Assembly: GCA_001792895.1 (NCBI GenBank)
Contig: MARA01000105.1
Span: 1 to 32,924 of the forward strand
Source of the DNA: Lentinus brumalis
Lineage: Eukaryota; Basidiomycota; Agaricomycetes; Polyporales; Polyporaceae
DNA length: 32,924 nt
Direction of reading: 5' to 3'
Shown here: in pieces, positions 9,743 through 20,294 of the stretch
Layout of the letters: the number at the start of each line of letters is the position of its first letter
Position numbering within the stretch: position 1 is the stretch's first letter
The notes under the pieces: generated by a model
Databases searched by the model: none
Seen by the model: the letters and a program-made list of their open reading frames with translations, nothing else
Told to the model about the DNA's origin: nothing
Made by a program: the position numbers and the translations under genes

Positions 9743-10541
9743 CGGAATGCGACTACTCCCCGGACGCCATCGAGCGTTACCAAGCCAAAATGAAGGGAGT
9801 TGGGAAGTGGGCGACCGAGCAAAGGTATCACGCTCCCACATATTCCAACCCCTTCCTCCCCGAGGACCAGGCGTCCTCCTCTCGCCCGGCTGCCCGCACC
9901 CCCGCCCGGCAAGAGACATACCCCAGCCAGCACCTCGGCACCACGACCGTCCGCAGCCCACCCGCTCCCGGACTCTGCCCGCCGCCGCTGCGAGCCCACC
10001 GCCAGGGCACACCTCGCGAGCGTACGCCTACGCCGCCCAGCCCGACCCGCGCGCACCACGCCCCTCATCTTCATCACGCAACCGCACAGGTTCGCAGCCT
10101 CCAGCAGGCCGCTACCCATACCCGACCCCTGTGGCTCCCGGCGCACATCAAGCCGTCCCGCGGACATCTCCGGCGGGCTACCCGCCACCGCCGCCCGGGA
10201 CGCGCCAGGTCGTGATGGAGTACAAGTACGTGCCCGGGCAGGCGATCAAGCTCCCGCCGCCGCGCAAGGGCGAGCAGTACATCATCGCCCCGCCCAAGGG
10301 CGGCCGCCTCGAGGTCGTGAGCGACTCGCGCAAGTCGTCGTCGTCGCACACGCGCACGATGTCGCACTCGCACAGCAGCGGGAGCCGCAGCAAGGGCAGC
10401 AGCCCGACGAAGACGAGCGCAGACCCGCTCTTCAAGCGGCTTCTCACGAACCTGACCCCGAAGATCGAGTGGGGCGACGGCCGCTCGGGTGGACGCTCCG
10501 TGAGGCGGGATAGCAGCAGGCGGCGCTCGGCGTCCCGGTGA
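9739..10541 (+). pseudogene. Gene A, copy 2: one-base frameshift
   Basis: Same gene as the intact copies at 19491 and 29242 but 803 nt long. A run of five C near position 9920 in the unit consensus has four here, which shifts the frame about 62 codons in. The correct frame resumes as a separate reading and ends at the usual stop at 10541. Because the break is a single C in a C run, and the flanking sequence otherwise matches copies 3 and 4 where I compared it, sequencing or consensus error is more likely than true loss of function. Confidence 0.82.
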
Positions 10542-12180
10542 CGGCCACCGCGTCTTCCGCTGCGCCCTTGTTTCCTCCGTTCCGTGCCCCGACGACCCGC
10601 TGTCCGAACTGCGGGGCTTCCCATGTCTATTCTCTCACATTATGCTTCGGAGGGTTCCTCCATGGACGCTGCTTCCTTCATCTCCGCCTCTTCTCCCCTG
10701 CGCGCTGTACACTTTCCTTAATTCTTCCACCGTGCTCTTCCTCCTTTCCCGTGATTGCGCTTCCGGAATTCCCGCATGACGCTCGAACCCTCGCTCGATA
10801 TCGCATAGATAATCGTAATGTTCCCCCGGGCGCATACCCGCACTGTACTTTTATCATCTCGCACGACTCAACCCGGATCCTCCATGTCCCGTCTCCGTTT
10901 CTGTTGTCTGTAGCCCGCTGTAGCAGGTTATAGTCGTAGCTAGACACACGACTTGTCACGTTGCATTAGAGATACGATTGGAATGAATACTATCACGATC
11001 ACCGCCCGAAGTCCGGCTGCGTGATGGCTGTAGAGTACACAGCGGAGGTCTGGACCCGTCGCCGCGGACCGCGGTTGGTAGCCTCGAGGCGAGATCGCAT
11101 CTCGCATCTCGCGCTAACCGCATGCGCGTTCCTGCCACGGAAACAAACAGTTCGTTATACAGTTCCAGAGGGGATATAGTGTAGAGAGGGTTGCAAAGTG
11201 TGTATAGTGGATGGGTACAGCAAGGACACGCGAGTTCAGGGGGAGGGGTCTCCTGGAACATGTCAGGAATTCAAATATATTGTCTCGGCCTCGCATCTCT
11301 GGCTGCTGTCCTACTGCTGTCTCTGTCTATCTGTGCTACTGCTCCTCTGCGCTGCTCGAGCCTCGGAGGGCGGGGACGCTGCAGGAGAGGGCGGGGAGAG
11401 GCTTGGGTGGCAGGCCTTCGAGCTTCGAGTCGGACTTGATCGCAACTTAGATGGACCCTGACTGTGGGCTTCCCGCTAGAAGAGCGATCTGGATGAGGAA
11501 TCTCGCCGTTCTCAGGCTCTCTCCCCTCCGCTCTGCTGCTCTGGCATGCAGTACTGGGATCCTGTCAAATAAGTACTACTTATGTGTGTTCTGCACCACA
11601 ATGCAGCACTTCCTGTGTGCAGACATATCTGAGAGGTCAGTATGGCCTCCTGCGTGCTGCAACCAGCCTGGAACGTCTGCGAGCGGATCAGAAGGCGGAA
11701 GATTTAAGGAAGTGGACCCTGACAGGCACTGTGAGCTGCTGGGAACACATGCCCGCTGCCAACAGTACGACCCATCCTGACTGCAGTGCGTCTCCCCAGC
11801 CTATCTCATGGCTGCTCCAGCTCTCTCTAGGACATATATTGTGCTCTTCAAGCTGGTAATTTGACCGAGGACTGCGAGGACAGTACAGACAGCCATGTGC
11901 GATCAGGAACTCCGATCAGTGGACCCTGAAGTTCTCCAGCGCTCCGTCCGAAGCCTGCCATATTGCTATGGCATTCGGCCCCCCGGCATCACAGACCCGC
12001 CAGGAACACGGCCTCTCAATATGCCTCTAATGGTCTGCCAGGATGCACGCATGCCGATGCGAGCTACCCTCGGCGGCGCCGCGGCTGGCTGAATAAGGAA
12101 ATCGGATTACCATAACGGACTGCCCGACCCCGCCGCGGCCTTCGACCCTCCAGCCCAGCGAAAACACTGCACAGAAATCG
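10542..12180. other. Interval between genes A and B, copy 2: no supported gene
   Basis: Equivalent of 806-2435. TGGACCCTGA occurs at 11452, 11713 and 11930. A small direct repeat of the ATCTCGC type lies near 11095-11110. Frames of up to 131 codons exist, but the longest starts with GTG and has no convincing composition. Confidence 0.5.
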
Positions 12181-13200
12181 ATGACATTCCCACCAGCACG
12201 GCTCGCTAGCGATGCTCGACATATCTACATGCACACGATCCTAGTTGCGACAGACCTGCCTCCTCTCCCCACTGCCTTGCCTCCAGTCAGATCTCATTTC
12301 GATATCGCGCCGCGCACCGGCCTCCAGTTCGTCTACTTCGACCTCCAGCATCCCACCGCTGAGAACCGCCCCAAGCTCAAGAAATCTGACCGCGACGTTG
12401 TGCGCGAGGAGCTGCGTGCCGAGTGGAACCAGGAGCTCAGTGAGTACCGCGTTGATATCCTCGAGGACGCCGGCAGCAATACTGACCTTCCATTCCCCGC
12501 GTCAGGGACACTCACCGGCGTTCCAGACGCCTCGCTGTGGTGGACGACGCGGACGTTCTCCGAGCGCGTCGTGTGGAAGCTCGGCTACACATGGGCTGGG
12601 TGGCCCGCCCACATCCCCTTCGACAACCTCAGCTATATACCCGGCGGCGACAAGCCGCTCGAAGAGCTCAAGCAGCTCTGGAAGTCCGGTGAGCTCAGGC
12701 TCGTCCGTGCCACCGAGGACGAGCGCGAACGCGCTCTCTACGACCCCGAGAGCGTCATCCCGAATGCGCGCCCCGAGCCTGCCGCCACTCCGCGCTCCTT
12801 CGCCGTCTACCGCAGGGCAGCAGCCCAGCTCCGCGAGCTCTCCCGCGCGATCCCTCCCCCACCTCCACGTCCTCAGCCTGTCGAGCGCGTTATGCACCCT
12901 CTTAGTGACCTCAGGTCCGTCTTCGTCCTCCCGCTCGACGACAGCAGCACTGCCGCCAAGCCGTCCCGCCGTCAGCGGAGCGACATCAACCTCCCCCGAG
13001 CCCGCCCGGTGACGAACCGCAAGCCGAAGCACCCGAAGCGTGGGCCGCACACTGCGCTGACATTCGTCGGCGCCGCTTCCGGGTTCCAGAGCCGCTACGT
13101 GTTCTCCGACGACCGGCTCGAGCAGCATCTTGCCGTGGACGAGCATGAGGAGGCGGAGGTGGAGGAGATCGAGTCTGCCGACGACGCAGATTGGGTTTGA
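12181..13200 (+). CDS. Gene B: hypothetical protein with aromatic-rich core and acidic tail, 339 aa (intact)
   Basis: Function unknown; intact here and in copy 3. Residues ~48-96 combine a FVYFDLQ strand with a charged helix (KKSDRDVVREELRAEWNQEL). Residues 106-165 form a compact aromatic block with LWWTTRT at 119-125, WKLGYTWAGWPAHIPF at 132-147 and NLSYIPGGDKPL at 149-160. Residues 161-186 are a charged helix. A Pro run at 225-229 opens a basic low-complexity linker with KPKHPKRGPH at 281-290, and the last ten or so residues are acidic. I have a general memory of uncharacterised agaricomycete proteins with this WAGWP...NLS.I.GG signature, but no domain name. No signal peptide or membrane helix is seen. 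The first ~33 residues are doubtful: a pyrimidine tract ending CCTCCAG at about 12289 could be a splice acceptor, and Met17 is an alternative start. Confidence 0.75.
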   Translation: MTFPPARLASDARHIYMHTILVATDLPPLPTALPPVRSHFDIAPRTGLQFVYFDLQHPTAENRPKLKKSDRDVVREELRAEWNQELSEYRVDILEDAGSNTDLPFPASGTLTGVPDASLWWTTRTFSERVVWKLGYTWAGWPAHIPFDNLSYIPGGDKPLEELKQLWKSGELRLVRATEDERERALYDPESVIPNARPEPAATPRSFAVYRRAAAQLRELSRAIPPPPPRPQPVERVMHPLSDLRSVFVLPLDDSSTAAKPSRRQRSDINLPRARPVTNRKPKHPKRGPHTALTFVGAASGFQSRYVFSDDRLEQHLAVDEHEEAEVEEIESADDADWV

Positions 13201-13232
13201 CGATTCTATTTCGGACCGGTGGCATTCGTAGT

Positions 13233-13664
13233 CTAGTTCTTGATGTACGTACAGTAATACTCCCCGCCGTGTTTCTTGTCCGTGCCGCGCAGTCTTGCTG
13301 TCATCGGCCGTCGTGCATGACCTGCATATCTGTTTAAAATAGCATCAGAACGTGTTCTGTACGCAAGCATGCGAGAACGTACCAGTGAACATGTTCCCAA
13401 GGGGACTCAACGTTCGTAGCGTGCTTGTGCCACCGTCTCCGAATTGGCCGCTATGTTCTTCAGGGTCCAGCAGCCGGGAAAAGCTGCCCAATGGCGAGTG
13501 CCATCGAGATCGAGACGGAGCGCCGTCCTGCGTGCTTCTGATGTCTCATTCGTAACGTGTTCCGCAGGCGACAAAATCAGAACACGAGAAGTAACGGCAG
13601 CCCGTTCTTGACGAGCCTCCGTGGCCAGACATTGACTTTGCCCGCCACTTATGTCGAGGGCAAC
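13233..13664 (-). CDS. Candidate minus-strand gene end, copy 2 (one base short)
   Basis: Equivalent of 22986-23418. The last exon at 13321-13233 and the intron at 13382-13322 are unchanged, but the preceding open stretch (13664-13383) is 282 nt because one G is missing near 13494, which breaks the frame. Confidence 0.35.
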
Positions 13665-14679
13665 CTAAAGCAGCCCATCTGCGGCCCTCTCGTCAAAGGC
13701 CTCGGAGGTACCGCGACAGAGCAACATGGAGCGTGATCGGTTCTGCGTGGACACAGTCAGAAGATCCATTGGAAGCGATTCCACGGCGAGGACGTACCAA
13801 GAGAGCAACCGCAGCGCACTGCTGCCGTTGTCTAAGGGTCTATGCGACCGTGCACAGCCAACGACCCTGAAAGCACGTCGTCAGAAGTCGAGAAGGACTC
13901 GAGGATAGCGGAAGCATGCGTACCTGGAGCGGAGCGCTCATCCTTCCACATTGTAAGTTGCGACGCGAGGCTGGGCGGCGTTGCGGCTGTTCGAAGGCTG
14001 CCGTCAGTGAGCAGCCATTCACGCTCCTCCTTCGTCCCTCTAGTCGGCGCTCAGTAGCACCGTGTTATGGACACAGATAGACGGCAGCTCGAGCAGACCT
14101 CGAGCTCAGGCAGCATACAAGTCGGCACACGGTGACTCGGAGGACATCAAGTGCCGTGGCTGTTCGGTCGGCGAGCTTCGAATGGATAACAACTAGTCCG
14201 ATCTTGACGTGCGTACCTGTCCCGGGTTCTTGCGTGCTGGGCAATGTCGTAAACTCAGTGTAGCTTTGCGGGGCCGCATAGCCTGAAGTTCGAAGGAGCG
14301 AAGAATGAACGGATCAGAAATTGTTCTGGAAGAGAAGGAGAAACGTACCGATCGTTCGTATCCACCCGGCTTCACTTGAAACGCGTCCTGCCCTCGTCCT
14401 TCCTTGTGGCAGCCTTACGAGTGTCCACAGCACGGAGAGCTTGCAGACGGCAAGTTCTGTGCAATGCACGACGTCACGGCTGGGCAGAACAAGCCTATCA
14501 GGATGCGCAGAGGAAGCAGGAGGTCGCGGACGTACCGACGAACACCGCCGTCGCCCTGCCGTGGACGAACATTCGCGGCACTCTGCGCTTCCCTCGATCT
14601 GGCAGCAATTTTGGATCGGCTAACGCCGATCGCACGCAACCTCGCCAGCGGCCGCCGACTTCTGCAGGGTCCCTTGACA
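13665..14679. other. Interval before module I, copy 2: degenerate related sequence
   Basis: Same content as 3915-4929, including the possible third module fragment at about 13810-13940. Confidence 0.4.
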
Positions 14680-16127
14680 GACGGCGTTACCTTTGTCGGA
14701 GTCGTGCAAGAACTCGTCGATGCGCAGGCGCAGACGTCCCCGCAATGCTTCACTCTAGTCAGAATTTGTGCGTACACTTGATCAGCAATGCATACCGCAC
14801 TGGGAACATACCGGCCATCCACCGTCCCGTCCAAGACTCGAGTCCTCGACGAACCGTCTGCACGGCACGCCCGAAAGGCTGAGTTTGTCCACGGCGTCCC
14901 ATCAAGGGTCCTGCTGCAGCACCGGCAGCCGATGCGACCTAGAACGAGCCCGCGGCCGTCCGAGTCAGAACTCTCGAAGACGATGCTCGATACGAGACGG
15001 AGCGCTCACCTTGAGAGGTCGCGACATGCACGGCGCCGTCCGAGGTCTTCCATGTGCGAATCGCAAGCCTCCATCAGCAACCAGCTACGCGGTACCGTGA
15101 GCAAGCGACCAAACACTCGGAAACGAACACGAGCGAACGTACGTTGCTCGACTATCGGCTCCCGGGCCCCCGCACGCCATCCTCTTGACTCCACCTCTAT
15201 TCCAACCTGCAGCTCGCCGGAAGCCCTCTCTCGACCGCCCTTGCTTTCCGCTATCCGTCGCCAGCTTGCTGGACAGAAGAGTGCCGAGGAGGTTGGCGAC
15301 TCCGTAGCTGCACGAGCTGGCGAGGTGAGTATGTCTTCAGAGCGGCAGATCAGGATACGGGCTGACTCGGACAGAGCCCTCGTGCTCATTCAGACTCCCG
15401 TCCCTGTCCAGAAGGGGTGCGTCAGGCTTTCCCGCATAGCGTGCTCGACGAACGAGGCACTCACCGACTGATTGTGCTTCTGCAGCCTTCTCGACGCTGC
15501 GTCTCTCGAGTCGACGGCGCGGTGCGTTTCCTTGTTCACTGGAAACGCCTCCGGACATCCTCTGACCTTCGTGATAGAGTGCCCTGCGTCTGGAAGGCCG
15601 TCTAGACAGTTGGTGAGTCTCCAGAAGGGCCGAAGTCCTGTATAGCACTCACCGAGTTCTTGCCAGCGTCGAGGTCCGTCTACAAGACGTCTGAGAGCGA
15701 GAGCGGGTACGTCAGTTCCCCCGCTCGTGCCGGCAGATCACTGACGTTCCGAGGTCTTCGCATCCCACAGAGATCGGAAGAACGAGATATATTGCGCGTT
15801 CGCTCAGGACCATTACAAACCTAGTGATTACTGTAGCGTAGACATACCTGTACCACCGCTCTCCGGGTTCGCGTGTAGGACGGGCCGGAGGCCGTGGAAT
15901 GGCGACGGACTCGTGGATGTGCGGGGGCCGTGCAGGATGCACCGGGAGAGCGGCGCACGCTGCTGGATTGGGCACGAAGGCGGCGGGGCCGTGTCCCGAC
16001 GACGTCTCAGACGTGTCGGGGTGCCATGACGTGTGTGGGCTGTTCAGTGGACCACTGGATGCGGGGGCGCGAGGGCGCGACGGTTCTGCGCTCGACGTCT
16101 CGTCGGGACGTTGCTTGCTTCTAGCGC
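14680..16127 (+). pseudogene. Module I, copy 2
   Basis: Same as 4930-6375 with two extra C in homopolymer runs near 15552 and 15717; the shared peptides are at 14768-14803, 14845-14868 and 14899-14925. Confidence 0.48.
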
Positions 16128-16314
16128 GTCTTGATTCGACCTTCCAAGGCGGCGGTCTAGACGGTGCGACCCTGCTATTTCCGGGGTGGCCGTGCGAGTC
16201 GCTCAGAGCAGCATGCCGGCACTGGAGGACCCGCGGAGTCCTCGCAGAAGTGTCTGCAGAACGCGTACGTAAACTGTTGATATGGTTCAGTAGGTGTGAA
16301 CGGAGATAATGAAA

Positions 16315-17844
16315 ATGGTGTCACCTTTGTCGAGGTCGTGCAAGATCGTGTTTCCATGCGCAGGCGCAAACGTCCCGGCAACGCTGCGCTCATGTCAGCG
16401 TTGCAGCATTCGTGCGCACGCTCGATCAGCAGAGCATACCCCGCTGGAACATCCCCACCGTCCAAGGCCGCATCTGAGACTCGAGTCTCGACGACCCATC
16501 TGCACGGCATATCGGCGAGCTCCATTCAAGTTCTTTGCCATCAAGGGCTCTGCTGCAGCACCGCGACAATACAACCTGAACCAAACCGTCGTCATCAGAA
16601 GTCTCGAAAGCGAGAAAGATTGCACAGACGGAGCGCTCACCGTCAAATTAGCCCGATTCACGACATGCGGACCGCGCTTCCTTCCATTGATACTCCCGCC
16701 CTGGATATCCATCAGCCGTCGGGGCGGACGCTGCGCGAATCAGAGAGCGTGAGCAAACGGCCAAACACACCGAAACCGTGGCGACGATTCTGATTCCTGG
16801 GTACTTACTTGAGTACTCGCAGGCTCTCTCCGCGCCCCCACGTCGTCGTGACTCTGCTCCTTCCCATTCGGCAGCTGGTCAGCAACGTGTCCCCCGTCGG
16901 CGTCGACCTCGCTCTGCACGTCCGCCTGCCCTGCCCCGTGCCGCCATCGTACACCGCAAGACGCGTGCCCACTGCGAACGAGTGCGAGGACGTCGTGAGT
17001 GAGGTGCGTCGTCGACACGATGGCCTGGGCCCTGGCTGACAGCGTCGACGTCTCCAGCGTGAACGCGAGCACTCGCTGCTCGAAGAGGTACGTCAGGTTA
17101 TCGTACTTGGCGTCTTCGGAGTACGACGACTCACGCTATCCTTCTGCAGGTTCCTAACCCTGTATCTTCTGACTTGTGCATGCGAGCCGTGCGTCCCTAC
17201 ATCTGCGACGCGCTTGCAGCTCAACTCACATCTTCGTTTCGCAGCGCGCCGTGTCTGGAGAAGACGGCTGTATGCTCGGTGAGTCTGATAATCATCGTGA
17301 GCACGCTGGCACTCACCGAGTTCTCGCCAGCGTCAGGGTCCGTCTGCACGACGTGTGAACGCGGGTACGTCGTCAGCCTGTCCGTTCCCCGACCAATCGC
17401 TGACTCCCGGCGTGTTCTCACTCAACAGGCATCAAGGGAACAAGATATATTGCGCGTACTGACCATAACAGGTGTAGCAGTACAGTAGTGTAGTAGACGT
17501 ACCGGTATTCGGCTTCGCCGTTCTCTGGCCTTGCGTGCAGGACAGGCGGACGTCGCGGCGGCGTGGTGCAGATCAGTGACGAGCAGCAGGACGTCGCTGG
17601 GCTCCGGGATGGGGAGAGCGACGTGGAGGGCGTCCACGGACGGCGGTACGCCGTGCGAAGGCGGGCAGGAAGGCGGAGGCCCCTGGCGACGTCTCAGACG
17701 TCGTCCTTCTCGCTGGAAAGGTCGCTGAGTGCGGTATTGAGGAGTGCCGTCGCGCGTCCTTGGCGTTGAGTGGGCCGCTAGGCCCGAGCGAGTGGCGGCA
17801 CTCCAGTCGTCGTGGCACGCCGCGGTGTGTCGTGCTTCTAGCGC
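16315..17844 (+). pseudogene. Module II, copy 2
   Basis: Same as 6563-8092; the in-frame TGA between the shared peptides is at 16475-16477. Confidence 0.48.
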
Positions 17845-18736
17845 ATCTGTGAGCTTCTTACCGCGGGCACAGACGGCTTGCCGTCGTGAGAGGGTCTGAG
17901 AGCGCGCCTGCTGTCTTGAGCGATGGGCCGCGGGAATTGTGCGTTGCCTTGTGCGACGGAGAAGTCAATTCCTCGGCCGCAAATGGCTGGATGAACGCTT
18001 CTGTAGCACTTACCCATCTCGTATTTCGTGCTATTGATCCGGATTAGTGCTCGGTAGTGCTTGTCGGTTGGTGCTCGTTGAGTTGCGGTGGGCGGAGCTG
18101 GGTCGAGTCTGTAGGCGCCCATGAAAAGCAATGAGAACGGCGTAGCAGCGACCTCGTGGAATCGCTACGAAGACGTTAACGTTCGTCGTAGAAGTGTTGA
18201 TAGACCCTATAGCTAGAGTATCAGCATGTTTTCTTAGATAAAGACCGGGATAATGAGATTTTTCTTACCTGGATGGACTAGATTGCGGCAGGGAATCGCC
18301 GTGCGAGGGCGACGGAGAGCGAAGACGTTCACGAGCGTCCTTCAGTGACGTCGAGCAACTGTTCGAGCGCGGCGTTATGTTGATACAAAGGTGGGCTGAT
18401 GCATTACTGGCAGGGCGAGGGCGTGCGCAGGCTTGAAGGTTGAACACTGCTGGGGGAAGAGAAGCAAACGACGAGGGCAAGGGGCGTATTGTACGTGGAC
18501 AAGGGAATAGGATCTGGCGACGCCTACAGTCAAGACACACCCGCGGACGTTGTTGCGGGTTGACCTGGACTCGGTGCTCAAGCCGGTCGCCCGACCTTGG
18601 GAGCTAGAGGCGGGCAGAGAGAGAGACCCATCGCGACGGGATTGGATGCGAGTGGGGACGAGGGAAGCACTGCGAAAAGAGTAGTAGAACATACTGTATG
18701 CCCTGTGCCCGTACCCAGAATCTGCTCGTTGACCTA
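17845..18736. other. Gene-poor interval after module II, copy 2
   Basis: Same content as 8093-8984; the minus-strand open stretch is at about 18131-18019. Confidence 0.35.
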
Positions 18737-19052
18737 TCACAGCAACACTCCGGCAGCCTTGAGGCCTTGACCAACGGAGGCTGGCGGGAAGGGAGTTTGG
18801 AGCGCGTAGCAGAGAGCGGACGAGGGGAGCACACAGAGGGGGGCGGAGCGATCCAAGGGGAGGGACATGCAAGGGCGAGAGCGCATGCAAGGACGCACGA
18901 GCGAAGTCGGAGGGGGCTTGACAGCGGCGGTCGGACGAGAGGGCAGAGAGGGTTGAGAGCGGCGCGAGGGCGAGAGACGAGGGCGAGCAAACAAGGAGCA
19001 ACAGCGAGTGCCCGGGCAGACAGCAGCCAAGGCAGACAGCAGCCAGTGCAGC
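18737..19052 (+). other. Purine-rich + strand tract, copy 2
   Basis: Same tract as 8985-9300, including the short GGCAGACAGCAGCCA duplication. Confidence 0.5.
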
Positions 19053-19202
19053 CAAGTCGCGTCGCGGTGACGCAACGTTCGCGGGCGCCTGGCACCGCGA
19101 TCGACGCTCGGCGATCACCGAGGATCGGGGTGGTCTCGGTGAGCATCTTGCTGCCTAGATGGTCGTGGACAGCACAACAGCGAGTGTGCACCGCTCGGAG
19201 AG

Positions 19203-19271
19203 GTGAATGCGGCTAACAGACAATAGATTGGCGGAGCCTATTTCGATAAGTCACTGACCCGATAATTGCAG
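19203..19271 (+). other. Candidate 69-nt intron in the gene A leader (copy 2/3 junction)
   Basis: Same donor, branch-like site and acceptor as at 9451-9519, upstream of the copy 3 gene A. Confidence 0.35.
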
Positions 19272-19416
19272 GGTTAGCGAGTACTTAACTTGCCAGTCCG
19301 GGACGGGATCCATCACTTGCCCTCCTCCTGCCCCTCGCGTCAGCATCCTGTTGTTCTGCACTAGCTCGCCCTACATATACCCCGTCTCGTCCGAACACAC
19401 ACCCACTGTCCCCGCC

Positions 19417-19494
19417 ATGTTCTGCGGCTTCTCTCGCTACACGACGTTGGCCACCCATCCAAGCCTCTGCCCTCACCCAGCCACACCCCGATGA
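19417..19494 (+). CDS. Upstream ORF of gene A (25 codons), copy 3
   Basis: Same 78-nt frame as at 9665, ending in the ATGA overlap with gene A at 19491. The nearest ATG upstream of gene A is therefore not in the gene A frame, so ribosomes must leak past it or reinitiate. Whether the peptide is made is unknown. Confidence 0.45.
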   Translation: MFCGFSRYTTLATHPSLCPHPATPR

Positions 19495-20294
19495 CGGAAT
19501 GCGACTACTCCCCGGACGCCATCGAGCGTTACCAAGCCAAAATGAAGGGAGTTGGGAAGTGGGCGACCGAGCAAAGGTATCACGCTCCCACATATTCCAA
19601 CCCCTTCCTCCCCGAGGACCAGGCGTCCTCCTCTCGCCCGGCTGCCCGCACCCCCGCCCGGCAAGAGACATACCCCCAGCCAGCACCTCGGCACCACGAC
19701 CGTCCGCAGCCCACCCGCTCCCGGACTCTGCCCGCCGCCGCTGCGAGCCCACCGCCAGGGCACACCTCGCGAGCGTACGCCTACGCCGCCCAGCCCGACC
19801 CGCGCGCACCACGCCCCTCATCTTCATCACGCAACCGCACAGGTTCGCAGCCTCCAGCAGGCCGCTACCCATACCCGACCCCTGTGGCTCCCGGCGCACA
19901 TCAAGCCGTCCCGCGGACATCTCCGGCGGGCTACCCGCCACCGCCGCCCGGGACGCGCCAGGTCGTGATGGAGTACAAGTACGTGCCCGGGCAGGCGATC
20001 AAGCTCCCGCCGCCGCGCAAGGGCGAGCAGTACATCATCGCCCCGCCCAAGGGCGGCCGCCTCGAGGTCGTGAGCGACTCGCGCAAGTCGTCGTCGTCGC
20101 ACACGCGCACGATGTCGCACTCGCACAGCAGCGGGAGCCGCAGCAAGGGCAGCAGCCCGACGAAGACGAGCGCAGACCCGCTCTTCAAGCGGCTTCTCAC
20201 GAACCTGACCCCGAAGATCGAGTGGGGCGACGGCCGCTCGGGTGGACGCTCCGTGAGGCGGGATAGCAGCAGGCGGCGCTCGGCGTCCCGGTGA
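19491..20294 (+). CDS. Gene A: hypothetical disordered Pro/Ser/Arg-rich protein, 267 aa (intact)
   Basis: Single-exon open frame of 267 codons, function unknown. The N-terminal ~40 residues are charged and aromatic (motif CDYSPDAIERYQAKMK at 4-19, then NPF at 37-39) and look like a short helix. Residues 41-155 are low-complexity Pro, Ala, Ser and Arg. Residues ~158-195 form a more ordered hydrophobic block (QVVMEYKYVPGQAIKLPPP). A Ser/His-rich stretch at 196-225 is followed by the helix-like PLFKRLLTNLT at 230-240 and a very basic Arg/Ser tail. No signal peptide or membrane segment is visible. This layout (short conserved ends, disordered middle, LFKRL-type motif) resembles uncharacterised agaricomycete proteins I have a general memory of, but I cannot name a family. 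The basic tail could be nuclear or nucleic-acid directed, which is inference. The start chosen is the ATG overlapped by the upstream ORF stop. Confidence 0.72.
   Translation: MTECDYSPDAIERYQAKMKGVGKWATEQRYHAPTYSNPFLPEDQASSSRPAARTPARQETYPQPAPRHHDRPQPTRSRTLPAAAASPPPGHTSRAYAYAAQPDPRAPRPSSSSRNRTGSQPPAGRYPYPTPVAPGAHQAVPRTSPAGYPPPPPGTRQVVMEYKYVPGQAIKLPPPRKGEQYIIAPPKGGRLEVVSDSRKSSSSHTRTMSHSHSSGSRSKGSSPTKTSADPLFKRLLTNLTPKIEWGDGRSGGRSVRRDSSRRRSASR

Larger units (their letters stand above)
9720..19471 (+). repeat. Repeat unit copy 2 (complete)
   Basis: Complete 9752-nt unit. Gene B is intact here, but gene A has one C missing from a run near 9920 and is frameshifted. Further one-base run differences from copy 3 are visible near 13494 (one G fewer) and 15717 (one C more). 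Confidence 0.97.

Noticed and set aside
9747..10541. Separate 264-codon + strand gene in copy 2
   Set aside because: Its N-terminal part is gene A read out of frame; it exists only because one C is missing from a run in this copy.
10538..10933. 131-codon frame overlapping the gene A stop, with CPNCG
   Set aside because: It begins with GTG, which fungi rarely use, overlaps the gene A terminator and lacks a second metal-binding pair; more likely 3'-UTR.
12502..13146. 214-codon minus-strand frame opposite gene B
   Set aside because: It mirrors GC-rich codons of gene B in the antisense frame; gene B has a better amino-acid pattern and a full-length frame.
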